Source: an uncultured Clostridia bacterium (lineage in GTDB: Bacteria > Bacillota > Clostridia > Christensenellales > Borkfalkiaceae). From it: DNA of 43,591 bases. Shown in pieces: positions 9,149-19,000 of this stretch. A program made the position numbers and the translations under genes. Under the pieces are notes generated by a model. It saw only the letters and a program-made list of their open reading frames with translations, did no database searches and was not told where the DNA came from. Every line of letters begins with the position of its first letter. Positions within the stretch are counted from its first letter, which is position 1. Where the stretch lies: contig CALVMP010000005.1 in NCBI GenBank assembly GCA_944346655.1, positions 1 to 43,591 of the forward strand, read 5' to 3'.

Positions 9149-9170
9149 GCAGGGCGAGCAATCGCCCTGC
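9149..9170 (+). terminator. Hairpin after dtd, possible terminator or attenuator
   Basis: GCAGGGCGA and TCGCCCTGC form a perfect 9-bp stem closed by a GCAA (GNRA) tetraloop. The following TTATTACTGT is only a weak U-tract, and the next gene starts 13 bases later without its own visible promoter. Partial termination or mRNA end protection are both possible. Confidence 0.6.
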
Positions 9171-9182
9171 TTATTACTGTAT

Positions 9183-10019
9183 ATGAAAATTACTTTTTTG
9201 GGGACGGGTGCCGCCGAAGGAGTGCCCGCCCAGTTCTGCAACTGCGATTTCTGCAACAGTGTACGGGCTTTGGGGCAGGGGGAGGTCAGGACCCGCTCGC
9301 AGGTGCTCATTGACGAAAACCTTCTCATAGACTTCCCGCCCGAAGCGTACTATCACTCCTTTGCCTTCGGTTTTAACCTCTCGCGGGTAAAGACTCTGCT
9401 CGTAACCCACTCCCACATGGATCATTTTTATGCTCACGACTTCATTCTCCGTGGCTACAAATATGCAACCCTTGAAGAGGCCGTTCTCACTGTCTACGGC
9501 AACGAAGAGGTATATAAGGTTTTCCGCGAATGCACGGCAAGGGAGATGAAGCCCGAAGTCGAGCACCATGTGCGCTTTGAAAAAATCTCTTCGTATTCCG
9601 TTTTTACGGCAGACGGCTGCAAGATAATCGCTCTTCCCGCCGAGCACACCAATAAGGAGGACGCCCTCTTGTTCTATGTCGAAAGGGAGGGCAATGGCTA
9701 TCTTCACCTGCACGATACCGGCAATCTTAGCGCTCAAGCCATTCGATTTTTAAAACAAAACGGAGCTAAGGCGAATGTCGTCGCCTATGACTGCACATTT
9801 GGCGAAGGTTCAGGCAATCTCAAAGCCCGCCATATGGGCATTGAGGACGCCTCAATAATAAGGCGCCTGCTTGAAGAGAGCGGCATAACAGACGGGGAGA
9901 CTAAAAACATACTCACTCACTTTTCCCATAACAGCAAGCCCTACCGCGCCGATATGGAAAAACTTGCTTCAAGCCGCGGGTTTTTAGCCGCTCACGACGG
10001 AATGGTTATAAACGTATGA
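9183..10019 (+). CDS. PhnP-like metallo-beta-lactamase-fold hydrolase
   Basis: The 278-residue protein starts MKITFLGTGAAEGVPA, the typical first strand of PhnP-type phosphodiesterases. A Cys cluster CNCDFCN follows, a likely structural zinc site. The metal centre motif is THSHMDHF (about residues 78-85). Further residues are AEHTN, the phosphate-side AYDCTFGEG, HMGI and THFSHN. PhnP hydrolyses 5-phosphoribosyl 1,2-cyclic phosphate, but there are no other phosphonate-degradation genes here, so the substrate is open. The start at 9183 is preferred over an in-frame ATG at 9147, which would put the 9149-9170 hairpin inside the coding sequence and add a leader not seen in the family. No Shine-Dalgarno is evident. 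It overlaps the next gene by four bases (ATGA). Confidence 0.85.
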   Translation: MKITFLGTGAAEGVPAQFCNCDFCNSVRALGQGEVRTRSQVLIDENLLIDFPPEAYYHSFAFGFNLSRVKTLLVTHSHMDHFYAHDFILRGYKYATLEEAVLTVYGNEEVYKVFRECTAREMKPEVEHHVRFEKISSYSVFTADGCKIIALPAEHTNKEDALLFYVEREGNGYLHLHDTGNLSAQAIRFLKQNGAKANVVAYDCTFGEGSGNLKARHMGIEDASIIRRLLEESGITDGETKNILTHFSHNSKPYRADMEKLASSRGFLAAHDGMVINV

Positions 10020-10543
10020 AATTTTTAAGGCATTTGATTACAATAACGCGGCACAGGCACAAGGTGAGAAAGCTCTGTTTCAAAGTCGGGCTGTACAGGC
10101 AGGGGCTTCTGCATGACCTGTCAAAATATTTCCCGTCCGAATTTATCCCCGGGGTAAAATACTTTCAGGGTAACCGCAGTCCGCAGGCGAAGGAGAGGGA
10201 GCTCTTCGGATATTCCGCGGCATGGCTCCACCACAAGGGCAGGAACAAGCACCACTTCGAATACTGGGTGGACTCTGGCGCGGATAACAGCTTTGTCTTC
10301 GTAAAAATGCCGGCAAAATATTTTGCCGAGATGATCTGCGACAGGATTGCCGCAAGCAAAATTTATATGGGCAAGGACTACGACGATTCAAAGCCGCTCG
10401 AGTATTTCTTAAACCGCACGCACAAGGCGGGCATGAACGTGGAGACCTGTCGCGACCTTGAGTATTTTTTAACTTTGCTCGCGGATAAAGGCGAAGACCA
10501 TATGTTCTCCGAGCTCAAAAAATTTGTTAAGGATAATAAGTAA
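10016..10543 (+). CDS. DUF5662 family protein
   Basis: The 175-residue protein matches what I recall as DUF5662, an uncharacterised family of Firmicutes. It starts with a basic helix (HLITITRHRHKVRKLCFKVGL). Conserved His/Asp-rich motifs follow: LLHDLSKYFPSEF, a GNRSP segment, GYSAAWLHHKGRNKHHFEYW, and MPAKYFAEMICDRIAASKIY. The HD and HH pairs suggest an all-alpha metal-binding, HD-like fold, which is inference. It overlaps the PhnP-like gene by four bases and is therefore probably co-translated with it. No function should be assigned. Confidence 0.8.
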   Translation: MKFLRHLITITRHRHKVRKLCFKVGLYRQGLLHDLSKYFPSEFIPGVKYFQGNRSPQAKERELFGYSAAWLHHKGRNKHHFEYWVDSGADNSFVFVKMPAKYFAEMICDRIAASKIYMGKDYDDSKPLEYFLNRTHKAGMNVETCRDLEYFLTLLADKGEDHMFSELKKFVKDNK

Positions 10544-10547
10544 AGCG

Positions 10548-11078
10548 ATGATACGCATTTTAAGCCAACTTTTAAAAGAACAGACCCTCTGCGCCGTGTA
10601 TACCGACCCCTCCGATATGGGCGGGTTTACCGTCGGCATCGTAAAGTATGTCGACAGCGACTGGTTCGTCCTCGCTCTCGTAAATCCCTACGGCGGTTTC
10701 GACGGCTACAAATGTATAAAAATCTCCTCCGTCATGAAGATATCCTGCGGCGATATGTACCTCAATAAGCTTGCTATCCTCATCTCTGACGGCAACAGGG
10801 TATACGATGAATTTATTCTGCCTTCGGCAAAGGACCTCATTTCGGCTTTTCTGTATTATTGTAAGGAGAATAAGGAAATCCTTACAATAGAGCTTTTAGA
10901 AGATTTCAGGATAGGTTTAAGCGGCAGGCTTGCAGATGTAAGGCACGATATAGTTTCCCTCAATGAAATAGACCGCTTCGGCAGGGAGGACGGTATAAGT
11001 TATATAAACACAGAGGACATCTGCTCGGCTATATTTTTATCTGAAGATGAAACCATGCTTTTAAAACTCAATAAATAA
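10548..11078 (+). CDS. Unrecognised protein with predicted beta-rich N-terminus
   Basis: The product has 176 residues and no family I can name. Its N-terminal half reads as alternating strands (CAVYTDPSDMGGFTVGIVKYVD, DWFVLALVNPYGGFDGYKCIKI). This is compatible with a small Sm/SH3-like barrel of the kind seen in several hypothetical Firmicute proteins. The second half is more helical and acidic. There is no signal peptide or membrane segment, so it should be cytoplasmic. The ATG at 10548 lies five bases after the DUF5662 stop. An in-frame TTG at 10524 would overlap that gene and seems less likely. It is the last gene before a strong terminator. Confidence 0.65.
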   Translation: MIRILSQLLKEQTLCAVYTDPSDMGGFTVGIVKYVDSDWFVLALVNPYGGFDGYKCIKISSVMKISCGDMYLNKLAILISDGNRVYDEFILPSAKDLISAFLYYCKENKEILTIELLEDFRIGLSGRLADVRHDIVSLNEIDRFGREDGISYINTEDICSAIFLSEDETMLLKLNK

Positions 11079-11112
11079 AAACAAGCGGGCGCAATCGCGC
11101 CCGCTTGTTTTT
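11077..11112. terminator. Bidirectional Rho-independent terminator
   Basis: A 16-bp perfect stem (11077-11092 with 11097-11112) has a GC-rich core GCGGGCGC, a 4-base loop, and A/T runs at both flanks. It terminates the + strand operon ending at 11078 and also lies directly at the 3' end of the convergent ferritin-like gene. Confidence 0.9.
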
Positions 11113-12349
11113 ATTTTGTTCTGGCAATCTGCGTGTTGTCCCTGGTTCTGTCGCGAAGTTCCTTTACGGGGTGTTCGGTGTCCTGATAACGGTAATCCTT
11201 GCCCAGTTTTTCTATCGCCTTTTCAATTACGAGGTGCGAAGGATTCCTTTCGGGGTCGCCCATAAAGTTCTGATATTCGAAGTATCTGTGGTCGTCCGAA
11301 ATTCTCTTTATATCCTTATAGTCCATATTGTCCGCGGTTAAGGTTACCGTGCTGCCGAGTACGCGCCTTACGTAATCCTTGTTGCTGCCCAGTTTTAATA
11401 GTTTGGGGAATTCGCCCTCGCCGACAATTTTCGTGTAGGAGGTATTTTCGTACTTTTTCAACAGCTTTGCCGCTATTTTCAGATGGCAGACTTCCATTCT
11501 GAAGTGTTCAGCCCAGATTTTTTTAATCGCCTCGTCGGTTTCATCCTCTATAGCCGAATAGTACAGCCAGCATTCGCAATACTCATGAAGCAGCCATTGC
11601 TCGAGCCAGGTCATGGTAGGATCCTTCAGGCTCTCGTACTGAGTCACGTGCGCTTCCTCTATCATGGCAATCTCGGCGTAGAGTTTGCGTCCCAAATCGT
11701 TTTTGTACCACTGGGCGATGTTCATGTAGTAGTTCATCGTCTGCTGCTCCGCGGCGGTTATCGTTGCGGCGACAAGCTTTGTGTAAAGGTCGGCGCTGTC
11801 TCCGTTCATGTGCGGCTTCAAATCGTCCGCAGGGTAGCGGTGTTCGGCAATGGTGGGGCGCCCGGGCATAATTTCGGTCATTTTTCCGACTAAGGTATCC
11901 GCCTCTATGCCCTTGTCCATCTTCAAAAGATTGGCGTAGCGGTAAAGGTGGTCAAAGTCCTCCAAAAGGGCAAAGTTGAGCGCCTTAATGTTATTTTCGT
12001 CCTTTTCGTTGCGCGCAAGCGTCGCGGTAAGGTCCACCGCCAGCTGCTCGTAACCTATCGTCGTTTCAAGTATGCTCTCGTTCAGGGGCTTAAGGCAGCT
12101 TATGCGTTTTTGTTGCTGTTGCTCCTGCCGCCTCACAACCGAAAGCGCCGCAAGTATCTCGGGCTCGGTACAGTGTCTTGCAAACTGATGCATGAACCAG
12201 TTGCTTTCAAACTCCGTGCCGTTCATAAGTATTACCCTCGTCTTGGTGTAGGGGGAGGTGCGTTCTTTGTTGTAGCTCTTGGGATACATTTTTTTCATTG
12301 GTAAAAAGTTTTTTTCAAGGTTTCTGCTCTTTTCATTGAATGGATTCAT
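11111..12349 (-). CDS. Ferritin-like di-iron protein
   Basis: The 412-residue protein has no signal peptide. Its middle part shows the di-iron four-helix-bundle ligand pattern. E201 lies in AAEQQTMNYY and E231-x-x-H234 in IEEAHV. E256 lies in HEYCECWLYY and E286-x-x-H289 in MEVCHL. Both Glu-to-ExxH spacings are 30 residues, as in rubrerythrin and bacterioferritin bundles. An earlier pair (E101, E130/H134) suggests an additional or duplicated helical hairpin. The N-terminal 60 and C-terminal 100 residues resemble nothing I know. There is no rubredoxin-type CxxC domain, so it is not a classical rubrerythrin. AAGGAG lies nine bases before the ATG. Oxygen or peroxide defence or iron handling is plausible; it stands alone, divergent from the tRNA-Gly. 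Confidence 0.7.
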   Translation of the reverse strand: MNPFNEKSRNLEKNFLPMKKMYPKSYNKERTSPYTKTRVILMNGTEFESNWFMHQFARHCTEPEILAALSVVRRQEQQQQKRISCLKPLNESILETTIGYEQLAVDLTATLARNEKDENNIKALNFALLEDFDHLYRYANLLKMDKGIEADTLVGKMTEIMPGRPTIAEHRYPADDLKPHMNGDSADLYTKLVAATITAAEQQTMNYYMNIAQWYKNDLGRKLYAEIAMIEEAHVTQYESLKDPTMTWLEQWLLHEYCECWLYYSAIEDETDEAIKKIWAEHFRMEVCHLKIAAKLLKKYENTSYTKIVGEGEFPKLLKLGSNKDYVRRVLGSTVTLTADNMDYKDIKRISDDHRYFEYQNFMGDPERNPSHLVIEKAIEKLGKDYRYQDTEHPVKELRDRTRDNTQIARTK

Positions 12350-12432
12350 AGCTCAATTCTCCTTGAAATAATTTGTTGCCAACAAAAATTTTATTTAAAC
12401 GGTCATTTCCGCTTTTCTTTTTGAATAATTTG

Positions 12433-12441
12433 TGCTATAGT
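12433..12441 (+). promoter_or_regulatory. Extended -10 promoter for tRNA-Gly
   Basis: TGCTATAGT is an extended -10 element (TGn plus TATAGT at 12436-12441) 19 bases before the mature tRNA. A recognisable -35 is lacking: TTTTCT sits at the expected 17-base spacing. Confidence 0.5.
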
Positions 12442-12460
12442 ATAAAGGTAAGTAAATATT

Positions 12461-12535
12461 GCAGGCGTCGCCTATCGGTATGGCGTCAGCTTCCCAAGCT
12501 GATTTCGGCGGGTTCGACTCCCGTCGCCTGCTCCA
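12461..12535 (+). tRNA. tRNA-Gly (anticodon CCC)
   Basis: The cloverleaf folds fully: a 7-bp acceptor stem GCAGGCG/CGCCTGC, anticodon stem TCAGC/GCTGA around loop TTCCCAA (anticodon CCC), and T-arm GCGGG-TTCGACT-CCCGT with one G-U pair. Discriminator T and an encoded CCA end the gene. The D-stem has three pairs plus a T-T mismatch. It reads GGG codons and is followed by its own terminator. Confidence 0.95.
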
Positions 12536-12537
12536 AT

Positions 12538-12568
12538 AACCCTTCCCGTGAGGAAGGGTTTTATTTTT
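12538..12568 (+). terminator. Rho-independent terminator after tRNA-Gly
   Basis: AACCCTTCC (12538-12546) pairs with GGAAGGGTT (12552-12560) around a CGTGA loop, followed by TTATTTTT. It starts two bases after the CCA end. Confidence 0.9.
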
Positions 12569-13000
12569 ATAAAGAAGTGTTTTTTATTGTAAAGCGGTAT
12601 GAAAAGATAAAATAATTGTGAAATTTTTTTGATTGCCATTTTAATCAAATACATAAATAATTGCATAAAATTTTGGATAAATGTATAAGTGTCGCCAAAA
12701 TAAAATGCAAACTAAAGGGGGTTATAATTTTTTCTTATTAAAAAATTTGATAAAATACCGTTAAAATACTTTTTTTTGTTGGTATTTTGTTATATAATAA
12801 AGGAGTAAAAAAGTTATCGGAAAAACCGCTGATATTTTTGCAAGAAAATTGCATATCAATTGCATAAAAAATAATTCACAAAACAGTTTTCAAAATTTTA
12901 AAAGGAATAGGTTTTGTGAGTTTTTGTTGTGCTTTTTGATTGATTGGCAAATACTACTTGTGTCGTTTCGGACGCACAAAAAACACGGAGGCTTAATTTA
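12569..13000 (+). promoter_or_regulatory. AT-rich leader region of the subtilase operon
   Basis: This stretch of about 430 bases holds no convincing gene. It is strongly AT-rich compared with its neighbours. A perfect -10 box TATAAT lies at 12793-12798, but no good -35 sits 16-18 bases upstream. Three copies of ATTGCATA occur at 12660, 12848 and 12859. A GGAGG ribosome binding site at 12987-12991 serves the GTG start at 13001. If the -10 is real, the mRNA has an untranslated leader of about 195 bases, long enough for regulation; I recognise no known riboswitch. Confidence 0.45.
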
Positions 13001-16000
13001 GTGAAATCAAAAGTCAGGAAGGCATTGTCTGCCGTCTTTGCATCGTTGACTGCGGTGTTCATGGGTCTGTCTGTCGTATGCTGTCAGACGGAGAATTCAT
13101 CGTCGGGCAACAACTCGTCGGAAAATTCGGGGCTCATCGACGTCACCGATTCTTTGGGGAGCAAACTCGACTCATCGCAGTTCATGAACGAGGACCTTCT
13201 CTCTTCGGCAAAAACGAAGAGCGACGGCTCAAGGCGTGTAATCGTTGAGCTTGAGAACAGCTCGCTGCTCGACGTATATCTTTCGAGCGCGGCGATACAG
13301 AGAAGGTACAGCGACCTCACCAGCTTTGTAAACGCGGCGGAGGGAAGGCAGTATGCCTCCGAGCTCACAGCACAGCAGGCTGAGTTTATTTCGGCACTGA
13401 ACAGAACTTCTGTGGACTATGAAGTCCGTCATTCTTATTCGTCCGTAATAAACGGCGTCTCGCTTGTCATCGACGATTCCGACGTTTCCGCAGTTGAAAA
13501 TCTTCCCGGCGTCAAGAACGTTATCTATTCCGAAAGCTATGCCGTTCCCACGGTCGAAGCCACCATGAACGACGTAAGCGTGTACAGCACGGGTATTTAC
13601 GACTCTGAAAATATTGCGGACGAATACGGCTATACTGGCAACGGCATGGTAGTCGCCGTGCTCGACACGGGCTTCGACAGAAGTCACGCCGCATTCCAGA
13701 GAATGCCCGCAGAGGAGAACCAGGGGCTCACCTACTCGCAGGTTCTTGCCAGTTTCAACGACCTTGAAGCTACAACGCAGGGCGGCACTATAACCATCAA
13801 CGACGTATATTACAACGCCAAGGTGCCCTTTGCGTACGACTACGCGGACAACGACCCCGACGTTTTCCCCAAATCGTCTTCGCACGGTCTGCACGTTGCT
13901 GGCGTCATAGGCGGCTACCAGGAGGATGTTGCTCCTTCCGAGGGCGAAGCCTTCGAAAATAACTCCACATTCAGGGGCGTTGCTCCCGACGCGCAGCTCG
14001 TCATATGCAAGGTATTCCCCGACGAGGAGGACGGACTAAGCGGCGGTGCCGAAACGGACGACATCCTTGCCGCCCTTTCCGACTGCATAACCCTCGGCGT
14101 CGACGTTATAAACATGTCGCTCGGCGTATCTGCGGGCTTCTCGAGAGAGGAGGACGGCAACGCCATAAACGACGTATACGACAAGGTTTACGATGCAGGC
14201 ATCAACCTCGTCGTAGCAGCCTCCAACGAGGGCAGTTCCGCCCAGAACGGCGCGTACGGCACTACCAACCTTACAAGCAACCCCGACAGCGGCACCGTCG
14301 GCTCGCCCTCAACTTACGCGAGCGCGCTTTCGGTCGCATCCATTTCGGGTCAATTGTCGTCCTATCTCCAACTTTCGGACGGCACGGCAATATACTTCAA
14401 CGAGTCCTCTACCGCGGCAGGCGAGCAGGGCGATTTCGTCGCTGAAATTCTGGATAATTACTTTGAAGGAGCAGACAGCGCCGAAGTAAACTTTATAACC
14501 ATTCCCGGATACGGCGCCAACTCAAACTACACTACGGCTATAAGAAACCAGATGTCGCGCACGCCTACGATTGCCGTTGTTTCGCGCGGCGTTTCAAGCT
14601 TCGAGGACAAGCAGCGCATAGCGTTCGAAAACGGCGCAATCGGCTGTATCATCTATAATAATATGTCGGGCAGAATAAGCGCTTCGCTCGGCACTGGCAA
14701 GGAAATCCCCACGTGTACTATAACGGCAGATATCGGTCAGACTCTCGTCTCCATGGGCTCCGGCGCAATAACGATAGACAGGTCGTACAAAGCCGGTCCC
14801 TTCATGTCGTCTTTCTCCTCATGGGGTCCCACGCCCGATCTTAAAATCAAGCCCGAGATCACGGCGCACGGCGGTGAAATTACTTCCACCGTCGTCGGCG
14901 GCTATTCAATCTACAGCGGTACGTCCATGGCTTCGCCCAACATGGCGGGCGCGGTAACCCTTCTCCGCCAGTACGTTTCCGAATACTACGGTCTTTCGGG
15001 CGTGGAGCTTGCCGACCGCGTAAATTCCCTGCTCATGAGCACGGCAACCATTATCAACGACGAAAGAGGACTGCCCTACGCCGTTAGAAGGCAGGGTGCC
15101 GGGCTCGGCGATATCTATAAGGCAATTTCGAGCAACGCATACATCTCCGTGGAGAACAGCACAAAACCCAAGCTCGAGCTGGGCGACGACCCCAACAAGA
15201 CGGGCGTGTATACCATGGAATTTACCGTCAATAACGTATCGGACACAACCAAGACTTACAGCCTCGACGCATACGTTATGACGGAGAGCGTTTCAATAGA
15301 CAACATAACCGTCTCCGAGCAGTCGTACATGCTCGACGGCGCAAGCAAAACCTTCTATGTAAACGGCACGCGCGGCAATACCGTTACCGTCGCCGCAAAT
15401 TCAAGCGTTCAGGTCAAAGCGGTTATCGAACTCACCGACGAGGAAAAGGATTACCTCGACGAGAACTTCGAAAACGGCATGTATGTCGAGGGCTTCATCA
15501 CCCTTTCCAACGCCGACGAGGAGGGGGTAGATCTTTCCGTTCCCTATCTTGCGTTCTACGGCGACTGGCTGGCTGCGCCCATATTCGACCATACCACGTA
15601 TGAAGTCAGCGCCGACGAGCACAACTCGGCAATAGAGGATGCAGATAAAACCGTCGCTGCTGTCTATGAGTCGGTTGCAATAGGCAGATATTACCGCGGC
15701 ACGGAAACATATATCCCTCTCGGACAGTATGTGTATGACTCCGAGGGCGGCGACGAGAGCGGAATAGAGGCTATGGTCGATAAAATTGCCGTCGGAAACA
15801 GCGACTACGGCGTCTATGAGTTCTATGCCGTTTACTTTGGTCTCCTCAGATCGGTTGAGGAGATGGAGGTGGAAATCACCAACTCGGCAACGGGAGAGGT
15901 GGTGTGGTCCGACACTCTCAACATGATAGGCAAATCTTATTCTTCCGCGCCTTCTTACGCGGAGATCGGACTGCAGCCCAGAGAGTACAACCTTCAGAAC

Positions 16001-19000
16001 AATACACAGTATACCGCAACTTTCAAAACACGTATCAACTATAATGGCAGAACTTCGGAAGAGGAGACCCAGGTCTTTACGTTCTACGTAGACTACGAAG
16101 CCCCCTTCATATACCGCAACGAATATGTTGTGCGCTATGAATACGACGTCGACGATACAACTCTCCGCCACGCCTACCTCGACCTCTATCTCTATGACAA
16201 CCACTATGTGCAGTCGGTACAGCTGTTCACCTATGCCGATGCCGAAAGCAACGTCGACTGGGCAACCGACACGATGGGCGAAGTCGACTGGCTGACGGAA
16301 TACGCCATTCCCGTCGACAGTTCCCGGGGGGCTGTAAACAGAGTTACGGTAGAAATTACCGATTATCTCGACAACCTCATTACCTACGGAGACGACACCG
16401 ATAAATATATCGGCGTAAGAATTGACGATTACGCGCTCAATTCGACGGCTTATCTCGTTCCCGTTCAGACACCCGAGGTCAGCAAGGTCGATTTGCAGTA
16501 TACCCGCGGCAGCCTTACTGGTTCTCTCGAAAACGGTACAATTCTTATGACCGCGGGCGACGATCTCGACCTCGGCGACGATACTGCGGATATTGTTACC
16601 GCTTCGGGCGAAACGCTCAACGGCGTCACTCTCGATCTCAAACTCTATAACTATGCAATCTATACGTGCGCGGCTGTCGACGCCCACGGCGCAACCTGCG
16701 GTTTCAGATATGACGAACACGAAGGGTACACCTATTCCGAGGGGGACTATTACTATGACTCAACTCTCGGAAGTGTCCGCCGGTTAGCTGCAAACGAGAA
16801 TTTATCGATTGCGCCGTACACGCTGTTTACTTCGCTTATTGCCACGGGCTCGGGATCCGATTATACGAGCACGCACTTCGTATGTCCCGACTGCGGCACC
16901 GAAGTAACATTCACCTACAACAGGCGCACTCAGACCATCTCGCCCAACAACTTCTCCAAACTGACGCCCGACGCGATGAGCGAAGAGGTGGTATGGTGGA
17001 GCTCCGACGAGAGCGTCGTGCGCGTCTGGAACGGCAGACTATACGCTGCGGGGGCAGGTACGGCAACCATATATGCATATGCTCCCGACGGAGGCGTTCA
17101 TCCCTATCCCGCGACTGCCGACGGAACAAAGGCGTTCTCCTTCAACGTCGAGGTTGAGGGCGCAGCCGATCCCGCAGCTCTCAGAAGTATCTCTATATCC
17201 GCATACGACAATCTCACCCTCGGCACGTCGCGCAAGATCACCACGGGAGCCGTCACGGTTGAAAACGGCACCAGACTCGTTCTGTATGCCGACGTCAACC
17301 CCTGGTATGTCGACGATTCGAGATATTCTCTCAATTGGAGCGTGCTCTCGTCCGTCGTCGACGGCGTCGTGTTCGAATCGGAACAGCGCGGCAACAGCGT
17401 GACTGTTCTCTGTGCAGAACCCGGAACTTATACCGTCAGCGCAAGCTATGGCATTTACTCAGGTTCGGTGACAATAACTGTTGGCGAGGACTACGTTTTA
17501 ACCAGCACTTATTTCTATGAATACAACGGTCCCGGCTATACCGAGACTGTGGACGGAAGGAAAGTCCTCGTCATTCCCGCCGACCTCGGCATTACAAATC
17601 TCGGTCAGATCATCGCCGGGCGCGAGGGTCCTTTCCTCGAAAACACCGATCTGGATACGGTCATCGTCCCCGAGGCGGTAACTACGATAGGCTACGCTGC
17701 CTTCCGCGATTCATCTATACGCCGTATTTACCTGCCTTCGTCGCTCATAAATATTGCGCAGGACGCATTTGCCGGGTGCACCAACCTTGAGGAAGTGTAC
17801 TGGTACGACGCGAGCGAGGACAGCAATTCGGGCATTGTTTACGACGGCGAGGATAATACCTATAACTGGGAGGCGTTCTTTGACAATGCGGGAGAGAAAA
17901 TAACCTCGCAGAGTCTCGTAATAGGTCCCAATGCGTTTGACGGTTGCGTCAAACTCAACACCTTTGACTTCTCCAAGGTAGTAGGTCTCTATGACTTTGC
18001 ATTCAACGGATGCCTGACGCTCGACGGTACCGTCGACTTGTCAAATCTCCGCTTCAGCGGCGTGGGCGTGTTCAACGGCTGTTCGGGCATAACAGGCGTT
18101 CAGCTCGACGGAAACACCGTACTCAACGCCTATATGTTCAGCGGCACAGGCATAACCTCCGTTGAGTACTACGGTTCATTTGTCGCCGACATGGCGTTTG
18201 CAAACATGCCCGAGCTTACAAGCGTAACTTTCAACAGCGATTCTACCTATTCCAACGTATACACCATAGGCAACAGGGCGTTTGAAAATTGCCCCAAGCT
18301 GAAAAACGTATCCTTCAACCGTTCCTTCACATCCATAGGCGACTACGCATTTGCGGGAACGGCGTTGGAGACGATTGAACTTCCCGCATCGCTTACGGCT
18401 CTCGGGAGCTATGCATTTGCGGATTGTGAGTCTCTTGCGAGCGTTGTTGTCGACAGCTCGTCGCACATCACCTCCATGGGTGCGGGCGTGTTCAGCGGTT
18501 GCGGCGTCCTTGCTTCAATCGGACTCAGCGACGGCGGCAGCGAATACTATAATGAACTTACCTCCGGCGCATACTCCATGATAACCGACAAGAACGGCAA
18601 TCCCGTCCTTGTTCCTCCCGCATATTCGGTTTCGGGCGACGAGAACGTAATAACGATAGGAACGGGACTTCAGTCGATAGGTGCGCTTGCATATGCAAAC
18701 AACGCCTCCCTCGACGGCAAAACGCTCATTATTGCCGAAGGCGTAACTTCTATCGGCAACTATGCCTTTGCGGATACGGGTATAACGAGGGTAATAATTC
18801 CCGCTTCCGTAACTTCATTGGGGCAGTATGCCTTTGCCGATTGCGAAAATCTTGCTTCGGTCGTATTCCTCGGAAATATCTCTGAAATTCCCGCAGGTCT
18901 CTTCAGCGGCTGTTCAGGACTTGAAAGCATTTCCATTCCCGAAAGCGTTACCTTAATCGGAGACTCGGCGTTCGACGGCGCGGGTCTTAAGAGTGTGGAG

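Noticed and set aside
12569..13000. Riboswitch or T-box upstream of the giant protease
   Set aside because: No conserved riboswitch core, specifier or terminator-antiterminator pair is visible in this AT-rich leader.
15401..16720. 439-residue open frame on the - strand inside the subtilase gene
   Set aside because: It is antisense to a coding region with clear homology, has no ribosome binding site or family motif, and mirrors the codon bias of the + strand gene.
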